Below are positions 1 through 4,750 of a DNA stretch of 5,075 nt, one piece after another. Below the pieces are notes generated by a model, which had not been told where the DNA came from, did not search any database, and saw only the letters and a list, made by a program, of their open reading frames with translations. The position numbers and the translations under genes are program-made. The stretch comes from Alkanindiges sp. (GTDB taxonomy: Bacteria; Pseudomonadota; Gammaproteobacteria; Pseudomonadales; Moraxellaceae), in NCBI GenBank assembly GCA_030152125.1, contig JASLIR010000160.1, positions 1-5,075 of the forward strand. The letters run 5' to 3'. The number at the start of each line of letters is the position of its first letter. The first letter of the stretch is position 1.

Positions 1-6
1 TGCCAT
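1..6 (-). CDS. possible start of a divergent gene, cut by the left edge
   Basis: On the minus strand an ATG at 6-4 followed by GCA (Met-Ala) is preceded by AAGGAA (20-15) with an 8-base spacer, a good ribosome binding site arrangement. A second minus-strand ATG at 12-10 lies too close to this site. Only two codons are inside the window, so the product cannot be named. The rest of 1-307 has no gene in either direction, which would suit a divergent promoter region. The call rests only on the Shine-Dalgarno and start pattern and could be chance. Confidence 0.25.
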
Positions 7-20
7 TATCATTATTCCTT

Positions 21-242
21 AACCATCATTGTTGTGTTTAAAAGCTTTGCCAATAAGGTCCCCGCTTTGCTGCGTATTGCCTTAAGCCCTTAAAATATTT
101 CATAGTTATGTGAACACAGCAAGCACTATATTGATGGAAATAAGCTATTGATTGCAGCCAGTCCACGGCTATATTGCGGCAGGAACAGAGCCACCCGCTG
201 TTGCTGAACTGACCTAAACTATCAACGGCACAAATAATTTTG
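21..242. other. non-coding region upstream of the zinc GTPase gene
   Basis: No convincing coding sequence on either strand and no recognised RNA. Short open stretches exist, for example a 22-codon TTG frame at 152-217, but they lack a ribosome binding site. No strong hairpin followed by a T tract was found. It probably serves as the intergenic region between a possible divergent gene at the left edge and the GTPase gene. Confidence 0.5.
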
Positions 243-271
243 TTGTCAATTTAATTGTTATATTATAACAT
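243..271 (+). promoter_or_regulatory. putative sigma-70 promoter of the zinc GTPase gene
   Basis: TTGTCA at 243-248 matches the -35 consensus at 5 of 6 bases. Two -10 candidates sit inside the Zur box: TATAAC at 264-269 (15-base spacer) and TAACAT at 266-271 (17-base spacer). With either one, Zur bound to the overlapping operator would block RNA polymerase. The transcript would have a leader of roughly 30 bases. Position is inferred from consensus matching only. Confidence 0.5.
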
Positions 272-274
272 TAC
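252..274. promoter_or_regulatory. Zur operator (zinc uptake regulator box)
   Basis: The 15-base core TGTTATATTATAACA (256-270) is an inverted repeat of 7-base arms around one central base. It matches the core of the gammaproteobacterial Zur consensus completely, and the flanks keep most of the expected A/T and final C bases. It overlaps the putative -10 region and lies 34 bases before the GTPase start codon. Zur represses such sites when zinc is plentiful, so the downstream gene should be induced by zinc starvation. The gene product belongs to a family often under Zur control, which supports the call. Confidence 0.85.
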
Positions 275-307
275 ATAAATTCAAATTTAGCCAGTTGTTA
301 ACAAGCC

Positions 308-1522
308 ATGTCCAGCCCATCTATCGCTACATCAGCCACTGCCAGCCAACAGCGCTTACCAGTTACCGTGCTTTCCGGTTTTCTGGGGGCTGGCAAAACC
401 ACCCTGCTCAATCAGGTGCTTAATAACCGCGGTAACCTGCGGGTGGCAGTCATTGTCAATGATATGTCGGAAGTCAACATTGATGCACAGCTGGTGAAAA
501 ATGGCGATGCCGCACTGTCGCGCCAGCAGGAAAAGCTGGTGGAAATGTCCAACGGCTGCATTTGCTGTACCCTGCGTGAAGACCTGCTGCTAGAAATTGA
601 CAAGCTGGCCAAGGAACAGCGCTTTGATTACCTGCTGATTGAATCCACCGGTATTTCCGAACCCTTACCGGTAGCGGAAACCTTTACTTTTAGCGATGAA
701 GATGGCCGCAGCCTGTCGGACATAGCCCGGCTGGATACCATGGTGACCGTGGTGGATGCCTACAACTTTTTAAAGGATTACCAGTCCAAGGCCACCCTGG
801 CCGAGCATGGCGAAACCCTGGGCGAGGAAGATGAGCGCCATGTGGTAGACCTGCTGATTGAACAGGTGGAATTTTGCGATGTACTGGTCATCACTAAATG
901 TGATCTGGTAACGAAAGCGCAGGAACAACAATTGTTTGCCATCCTGCATGCGCTTAACCCGCGTGCCGAGATTGTTTGTGCCGTACATGGCAAGCTGGAT
1001 TTGCACAAAATTTTGAATACCAACAAGTTTGACTTTGAACAAGCGCAACAAGCCCCCGGCTGGCTGCACACCCTGCGCGGAGAGGAAGTTTCCGAGTCCG
1101 ACACCTACGGCATGTCCAGCTTTGCCTACGAAACCCATCTGCCTTTTCACCCACAGCGTTTGATGCAGTTTTTTGAAACCCTGCCACAAAATCTGGTACG
1201 GGCCAAAGGTTATTTCTGGCTGAGTACCCGCCCTGCCGATGCCCTGGTGTGGTCACTGGCGGGTACTCTTGGGAATGTCAGCCCTGCCGGTACATGGTGG
1301 GCTGCCACGCCTTTTGACAACTGGCCAGAAGATAAAGTACAGGTTGAAGGGATATTAAAGCACTGGCACAAACAGTTTGGTGACCGCCGCCAGCAACTGG
1401 TGTTTATTGGTCAGGGGCTGGATGAAACCACTATCAAGGCACAGCTGAAACAGTGCCTGATCCAGCCACAGGAAATAGACCACATGACCACGCTGCCCGA
1501 CCCTTTCCCGGTATTTGAGTAG
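308..1522 (+). CDS. zigA: ZigA-type CobW/COG0523 zinc metallochaperone GTPase
   Basis: A 404-residue cytosolic P-loop GTPase of the G3E/CobW family. Visible motifs are Walker A GFLGAGKTT (24-32), the metal-binding CICC within SNGCICCTLRED (84-87), ESTG (112-115) of the switch/Walker B region, TKCD (196-199) as the guanine-specificity motif, and a C-terminal CobW_C domain starting near YGMSSFAYETHLPFHPQRL (267-285). The block LGEEDERHVVDLLIEQVEF (171-189) and the overall length fit the ZigA/YciC/ZagA subgroup. Family members use GTP hydrolysis to deliver zinc to client enzymes when zinc is scarce. The start is firm: an in-frame TAA lies at 299-301, just before the codons leading to ATG 308. 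This leaves about 16 residues before the conserved LPVTVLSGFLGAGK. The ribosome binding site is weak. The Zur box upstream supports zinc regulation. It appears to be a single-gene unit. The exact subgroup (ZigA versus YciC-like) is inferred from remembered family sequences. Confidence 0.9.
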   Translation: MSSPSIATSATASQQRLPVTVLSGFLGAGKTTLLNQVLNNRGNLRVAVIVNDMSEVNIDAQLVKNGDAALSRQQEKLVEMSNGCICCTLREDLLLEIDKLAKEQRFDYLLIESTGISEPLPVAETFTFSDEDGRSLSDIARLDTMVTVVDAYNFLKDYQSKATLAEHGETLGEEDERHVVDLLIEQVEFCDVLVITKCDLVTKAQEQQLFAILHALNPRAEIVCAVHGKLDLHKILNTNKFDFEQAQQAPGWLHTLRGEEVSESDTYGMSSFAYETHLPFHPQRLMQFFETLPQNLVRAKGYFWLSTRPADALVWSLAGTLGNVSPAGTWWAATPFDNWPEDKVQVEGILKHWHKQFGDRRQQLVFIGQGLDETTIKAQLKQCLIQPQEIDHMTTLPDPFPVFE

Positions 1523-1560
1523 GGCGTCTCTCCACGGCCCTGAATCCTCCCTCAAATACC
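1510..1560 (+). repeat. nested inverted repeat spanning the GTPase stop codon
   Basis: GGTATTTGAG (1510-1519) is perfectly complementary to CTCAAATACC (1551-1560). Inside it, AGGGC (1521-1525) pairs with GCCCT (1537-1541). The outer arm covers the last three sense codons and the TAG stop lies just inside it. No T tract follows, so it is not itself a terminator. It sits directly before the real terminator and could protect the mRNA 3' end or help termination. Confidence 0.55.
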
Positions 1561-1566
1561 CCTTTG

Positions 1567-1603
1567 GCCATGCTAACCGTTAGGGCTTAGCATGGCTTTT
1601 TTT
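1567..1603 (+). terminator. Rho-independent terminator of the zinc GTPase gene
   Basis: GCCATGCTAA (1567-1576) pairs perfectly with TTAGCATGGC (1587-1596) around a 10-base loop, followed by seven T residues (1597-1603). It ends the GTPase unit and separates it from the sphingomyelinase operon. Confidence 0.9.
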
Positions 1604-1662
1604 ATTAAAGCTGCCTGCAAAATCTTTCTTATACAACCACCTTATGGCATAAAAAAATCACT

Positions 1663-1690
1663 TTCACAATGTGTTCAAGTTACATTCACG
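1663..1690 (+). promoter_or_regulatory. 11-bp-phased TTCA direct repeats, possible response-regulator site
   Basis: Three hexamers, TTCACA (1663), TTCAAG (1674) and TTCACG (1685), start exactly 11 bases apart in AT-rich DNA upstream of the sphingomyelinase gene. Direct repeats with this period are typical of binding sites for OmpR/PhoB-family regulators. No regulator is identified, and the array may be chance in AT-rich DNA. Confidence 0.3.
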
Positions 1691-1758
1691 TTTCATTTAA
1701 ATGACTGATTTATAAAAAGTGTGATGCAGTTAAAAATGAATTTTTACCGTTCGTCTCA

Positions 1759-1790
1759 TGTCAACGATTCTGTCGTGATCTGTCATAACA
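1759..1790 (+). promoter_or_regulatory. triple TGTC element upstream of sphingomyelinase (Pho-box-like), copy 1
   Basis: TGTCAA (1759), TGTCG (1771) and TGTCAT (1781) form three direct repeats with start-to-start spacing of 12 and 10. The stretch TGTCGTGATCTGTCATAACA (1771-1790) recurs almost unchanged at 4379-4398, and the preceding TGTCAA keeps the same distance. The half-sites resemble PhoB repeats (CTGTCAT), and the outer two are 22 bases apart (two turns), but the middle one is off the canonical 11-base period. It most likely acts as the control site for the sphingomyelinase operon. Identity as a PhoB site is a hypothesis; an inverted TGT-N4-ACA reading is also possible. No strong -10 follows here. 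Confidence 0.5.
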
Positions 1791-1794
1791 AAGC

Positions 1795-1841
1795 CGTACT
1801 GATCAATTAGCATCCAGTACGCCATAGCCAGAATGGCTATG
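1795..1841 (+). promoter_or_regulatory. two tandem hairpins in the sphingomyelinase leader
   Basis: Hairpin one pairs CGTACTG (1795-1801) with CAGTACG (1815-1821). Hairpin two pairs CATAGCCA (1823-1830) with TGGCTATG (1834-1841) around a GAA loop. They lie between the putative control element and the chosen start codon. The second contains or abuts the two in-frame upstream ATGs at 1833 and 1839, which therefore look unsuitable for initiation. No T tract follows, so this is not a terminator. A role in mRNA stability or as an operator is possible. Confidence 0.4.
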
Positions 1842-1898
1842 AACTCATCGGACAACCTCTTTTTTAATACCGGTCACATCGATCGCAGGGAACTAATA

Positions 1899-3242
1899 AT
1901 GAGTCAAAAACTCAACATCGCCACGGGGGCTATACTGTTTGCCGGACTGCTGGGCAGTCAGCAAGCCAGTGCCGACAGCTACGTGTTTATTACCAATACC
2001 ACCCCGGAAACTGTCACGGTTTCCGTGAATCATTATGGCACCAAAACCCTTACACCGGGCAGCGAGTGGGCGCAGGAAGCCACCCAGATCGCCCCTTACG
2101 AAACCAAGCGCGTACTGCGCTACAACCGTAACTCCGGGGTAAAAAGCGGCCATACCTACAACTTTGATACAGTGGTGACTGGCGGTGGCTCCAGCGTTAC
2201 CCTTAAGCAAAGCATGACCGGTACCTGGACAGGCAGTAACATCAAGCATGGCGCCTCCGGCCCTGGCTTTTCCTCACCATGGTTTACCAACCGCGACATT
2301 CAGCGCTACAACACCACTTATGCCGGTAAAGCGTCTCAAACCGCATTCAAGGCGGAATATACCGGTGGTTTTGATGACTTCCATTACACCATTCATCAAA
2401 ACACCGTGGCAGAACCGGTATCCACCAGCGCCAACGAACTTAAAGTGCTGACTTACAATATTTATGCCCTGCCAATGGTAGCGGCTAAAATTGACGAACG
2501 CCTGGGTGAGCTGCCTAAAAACCTGAAAGGTTACGATGCCATTCTGTTCCAGGAAGCGTTCTCTTCCACCCGTAACAGCATGCTGGCCGAACTGGCACAG
2601 GAATACCCGTACCAGACCCATATTCCTTATGGTTCAGGCTATAACGTATTTGACAGTGGCGTACTGGTAGCCAGCCGCTACCCGATTGTGAATACCGCCG
2701 AGTTTATTTATCCAAACTGTACCGGTACCGACTGCTTTGCGGACAAAGGCGTGATTTATGCCGAAATCCTCAAGAACGGCAAGGCTTACCATGTAACCTC
2801 AACCCATACTGCCTCGTTTGATACTGCAGAAGCCCGTGCCCTGCGTCAGGAACATTTCCAGCAAATCCGCGCACTGGTAGACCAGCAAAATATCCCGTCT
2901 AGCGAAGCTGTAATGATGGGTGGCGACTTTAACGTGAACAAGCTGTTATGGCCACAGGACTACGCACAAATGCTGGTTAACCTGAACGGTACGGCCCCAG
3001 TCAGCACTGGTTACACCGCCTCTACCTTTGACCCGCGCGTGAACAAACTGGCAGGTGCAGCAGGTTCTGGTGGCACCACCGTGGAATATCTGGACTATAT
3101 CGTGTCTTCCAATACCCACCGCCAGCCAATCCAGTCACGTAACGATGTTCGCATTGTCCGTTCTGCGGCTAATCCGGTATTTATGACCTGGGACTTGTCC
3201 GATCACTTCCCGGTGATGGGCCAGTTTAACTACAATCCTTAA
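1899..3242 (+). CDS. secreted sphingomyelinase C (EEP-fold phosphodiesterase)
   Basis: A 447-residue enzyme predicted to cleave sphingomyelin to ceramide and phosphocholine outside the cell. Start 1899 is chosen because it follows AGGGAA (1887-1892) and gives a clean Sec signal peptide (1-25, cleavage after ASA). The in-frame ATG at 1833 would add 22 hydrophilic residues and has no ribosome binding site. Residues 26 to about 175 form an N-terminal domain I do not recognise. From about 180 the catalytic domain shows YNIY (Asn187), FQEAF (Glu219), YPYQTH (236-241), SGVLVASRYPI (253-263), THT (His303), GGDFNVNK (Asp343, Asn345), EYLDYI (396-401) and SDHFPV (Asp435, His436). These are the metal-binding and catalytic positions of bacterial neutral sphingomyelinases such as the Bacillus cereus enzyme and staphylococcal beta-hemolysin. 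The only cysteines, 274 and 279, may form a disulfide. The segment between LDYI and SDH is somewhat shorter than in B. cereus, so the membrane-contact hairpin may differ. It is the first gene of an operon with the Lif-like gene. Activity on other phospholipids cannot be excluded. Confidence 0.88.
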   Translation: MSQKLNIATGAILFAGLLGSQQASADSYVFITNTTPETVTVSVNHYGTKTLTPGSEWAQEATQIAPYETKRVLRYNRNSGVKSGHTYNFDTVVTGGGSSVTLKQSMTGTWTGSNIKHGASGPGFSSPWFTNRDIQRYNTTYAGKASQTAFKAEYTGGFDDFHYTIHQNTVAEPVSTSANELKVLTYNIYALPMVAAKIDERLGELPKNLKGYDAILFQEAFSSTRNSMLAELAQEYPYQTHIPYGSGYNVFDSGVLVASRYPIVNTAEFIYPNCTGTDCFADKGVIYAEILKNGKAYHVTSTHTASFDTAEARALRQEHFQQIRALVDQQNIPSSEAVMMGGDFNVNKLLWPQDYAQMLVNLNGTAPVSTGYTASTFDPRVNKLAGAAGSGGTTVEYLDYIVSSNTHRQPIQSRNDVRIVRSAANPVFMTWDLSDHFPVMGQFNYNP

Positions 3243-3251
3243 GGGCATATC

Positions 3252-4247
3252 ATGAATCGCTTCCGACTATGGATTAGTCTGCTACTGGTTGTCCTGATCG
3301 GTGGGATTTGTGGCTGGATGGCGCTTGCGCCATCCAGCGCTGCACAACAGCCCCCAGGCATGGCTAACCAGCAGGGCAATGCTGATGGCAACACTCATGA
3401 CATGATGTCACAGACTGCCAGCAACAAGGACAGTATCACCACAGCGCAGGAACAGCAGATGCGCATCCAGGAAAACCAGACCCGTATTCAACAGATGTTG
3501 CAGGCTTTTCAGCAACAGCCCGGTAACCTCACCCTGCTTTTACAGGCCATTCAGCAGCAGTGCAGCAGTGCCGACTGTATGGCACTGTTAAAAGACATCC
3601 TGGCTAATTATCCGGATCAGGATTTTGCAGCCCTGTTACAGAACATCCTGGAACGCATGCCGGCCTACGAAAAAGCCATGCAATCCATGGTGATGTCTAC
3701 CAGCTTAAGCCCGCAACAGCGTTATGAGCGTATATGGCAACTGCGTGAACAGATGCTGGGCAAGCAGGAAGCCGAACTGGCCTTTGGGCAGGAACATGCC
3801 TACGCGGAATACCAGCTACAGTATGGCAACCTGATGCAGCAGGCCAAAAATATGTCGCCCCAGCAACGCATTGACGCATTGCACAAACTGCAACAGCAAG
3901 CCGCCAAAGACTATCCGCAGCTACTGGCAAATGTGGAAGGCCGCGATGGCAACTATGAAAAAGAACTGCAACTGAGCCTGATTGGCATTACCGATGCTGC
4001 GCAAAGCCAGCAGATTACCCAGCAATTGCGCCAGAAATACTTTAAGCCGGAACAGGCTGCGCAAATGCAGGCACGTGACCAGCAGGTCGCACAGCAGCAG
4101 GCACAGGTAAAACAGTATCAGGCCGAGCTGACCCAGCTAAAGCAGGACATGAACCAGAAAAAATCTACCCTTGCTGCTAACGAGTGGCAGCAACAGTATG
4201 AACTGCGCGTCAGCCAGCTGCGCTTAAAGCACTTCCCTGCTTCTTAA
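3252..4247 (+). CDS. lipase-chaperone (Lif)-like membrane-anchored foldase, probably for the sphingomyelinase
   Basis: A 331-residue protein with a short positive N-terminus and one membrane segment (about 7-27), a low-complexity linker (30-65), then a long, mostly helical periplasmic part. The block LREQMLGKQEAELAFGQEHAYAEYQLQ (164-190), the Q-LRQKYFKPEQAAQMQARDQQ region (257-278) and the closing LRLKHF (323-328) match the order and spacing of lipase-specific foldases, which wrap the lipase during periplasmic folding before type II secretion. The usual first-minidomain motif RxxFDYxLSAxGE is not visible; a Cys pair CSSADC (104-109) sits in the corresponding area. Glutamine makes up 64 of 331 residues (about 19%). 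The C-terminus stops three residues after HF, earlier than many Lifs. The start follows the sphingomyelinase stop by nine bases and its Shine-Dalgarno AAGGG (3241-3245) overlaps that TAA, so translation is probably coupled. No lipase gene is in the window; the likely client is the sphingomyelinase. Family assignment is from remembered patterns, and the client is inferred from context. Confidence 0.68.
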   Translation: MNRFRLWISLLLVVLIGGICGWMALAPSSAAQQPPGMANQQGNADGNTHDMMSQTASNKDSITTAQEQQMRIQENQTRIQQMLQAFQQQPGNLTLLLQAIQQQCSSADCMALLKDILANYPDQDFAALLQNILERMPAYEKAMQSMVMSTSLSPQQRYERIWQLREQMLGKQEAELAFGQEHAYAEYQLQYGNLMQQAKNMSPQQRIDALHKLQQQAAKDYPQLLANVEGRDGNYEKELQLSLIGITDAAQSQQITQQLRQKYFKPEQAAQMQARDQQVAQQQAQVKQYQAELTQLKQDMNQKKSTLAANEWQQQYELRVSQLRLKHFPAS

Positions 4248-4286
4248 TGATTTTAAATAGATTTTATGTAAAAATTTCCCTTTTCG

Positions 4287-4319
4287 GCTGCTTACCCTAG
4301 TATATAAAGCAGCTTTTTT
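4287..4319 (+). terminator. Rho-independent terminator of the sphingomyelinase operon
   Basis: GCTGCTT (4287-4293) pairs with AAGCAGC (4307-4313) around a 13-base loop and is followed by six T residues (4314-4319). It lies 40 bases after the Lif-like stop codon and closes the two-gene operon. Confidence 0.8.
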
Positions 4320-4366
4320 GGGATAAAAGCAACATTGACATAAAAAACCTTGTTTCTTTCGCAATA

Positions 4367-4411
4367 TGTCAATAAACGTGTCGTGATTTGTCACAACAAG
4401 CCTTCAATAAT
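4367..4411 (+). promoter_or_regulatory. triple TGTC element with -10 box, copy 2 (promoter of putative RNA)
   Basis: TGTCAA (4367), TGTCG (4379) and TGTCAC (4389) repeat the order and the 12/10 spacing of the element before the sphingomyelinase. TGTCGTGATTTGTCACAACA (4379-4398) differs from the first copy at two positions. AATAAT (4406-4411), 5 of 6 to the -10 consensus, lies 11 bases after the last repeat. There is no clear -35 box, as in activator-dependent promoters of the PhoB type. Predicted transcription start is near 4418. The transcription factor is not proven. Confidence 0.5.
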
Positions 4412-4672
4412 CCTTTAGGATGCGAAACTTAAAGGCGTTCTTAAACAGAAACTCTCTCTTTTCTGTTTAAAAATGAAGAGTTAACCGATGCCTCCATGTG
4501 CTTTTGACTCCAGACAAGTTTGGCAGAGGTAAGGCAATACATGCATCAACCGGTTTCCGGCTGGCGTTAAATGTCAATTAACTCTTCAAAGCCTTCCGAT
4601 TTTTGCTGATTACAGCATCACGATCACCCTTTCAGCTGCTCTCATGTCGGTACATGGAGCAGCTTTTTTTTT
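4412..4672 (+). ncRNA. candidate structured small RNA of about 255 bases
   Basis: The stretch lies between a promoter-like element and a strong terminator and contains no convincing ORF. Predicted stems are CCTTTAGG (4412-4419) with CTTAAAGG (4428-4435, one G-U); TTAAACAGAA (4441-4450) with TTCTGTTTAA (4461-4470), a perfect 10 pairs; TGAAGAGTTAA (4474-4484) with TTAACTCTTCA (4578-4588), a perfect 11-pair long-range stem; inside it GATGC (4487-4491) with GCATC (4543-4547), CCAGA (4510-4514) with TTTGG (4519-4523), and a CCGG-TTT-CCGG hairpin (4550-4560); then TGCTG (4604-4608) with CAGCA (4613-4617) and the terminator. I recognise no known RNA family. It could instead be a regulatory leader or encode a tiny peptide: frames of 9-16 codons starting at 4420, 4488 and 4542 exist but lack good ribosome binding sites. 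The exact 5' end is a guess. Confidence 0.5.
4634..4672 (+). terminator. strong Rho-independent terminator of the putative RNA
   Basis: AGCTGCTC (4634-4641) pairs with GAGCAGCT (4657-4664). After one bulged T, CATGT (4643-4647) pairs with ACATG (4652-4656) around a CGGT loop. A run of T residues reaches 4672. No ORF ends nearby, so it probably terminates a non-coding transcript started upstream. Confidence 0.88.
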
Positions 4673-4698
4673 GCCCGGATTTAGGCTTGAATTATAAT
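4671..4698 (+). promoter_or_regulatory. putative promoter of the Sel1-repeat gene
   Basis: A perfect TATAAT at 4693-4698 is preceded by TTGCCC at 4671-4676 (4 of 6 to the -35 consensus) with a 16-base spacer. The -35 overlaps the end of the preceding terminator T tract. It would give a leader of about 45 bases. Another weak option uses TTGATA at 4703-4708. Confidence 0.4.
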
Positions 4699-4750
4699 TT
4701 TCTTGATAAAGTACATAAAACAAGCTTGTCATTTTAGTTGAGTGAACAGT

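Noticed and set aside
1..93. Open plus-strand frame from the left edge to TAA at 91-93 as the tail of an upstream gene
   Set aside because: Only 30 codons, no recognisable C-terminal motif, and no terminator after it.
152..217. 22-codon TTG-started frame upstream of zigA
   Set aside because: No ribosome binding site and no resemblance to a known peptide.
412..1555. Minus-strand open frames within and across the end of the GTPase gene
   Set aside because: They overlap a strongly conserved coding sequence, show no recognisable domains and have no plausible translation signals.
1833..1898. Upstream in-frame start giving a 469-residue sphingomyelinase
   Set aside because: No ribosome binding site, the ATGs lie in a hairpin, and the 22 added residues would bury the clear signal peptide that begins at 1899.
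1893..2621. Minus- and plus-strand alternative frames inside the sphingomyelinase gene
   Set aside because: They are shadows of the real frame, which carries all catalytic motifs.
3697..3930. Minus-strand frame inside the Lif-like gene
   Set aside because: Composition follows from the CAG-rich coding strand; no domain or start signal.
3430..4200. CAG/CAA-rich stretches as a DNA tandem repeat
   Set aside because: They have no fixed period and encode a glutamine-rich helical protein in one intact frame.
4420..4569. Small frames starting at 4420 (16 codons), 4488 (14 codons) and 4542 (9 codons) as leader peptides
   Set aside because: Poorly placed or absent ribosome binding sites and no attenuator-like codon runs; the region is better explained as structured RNA.
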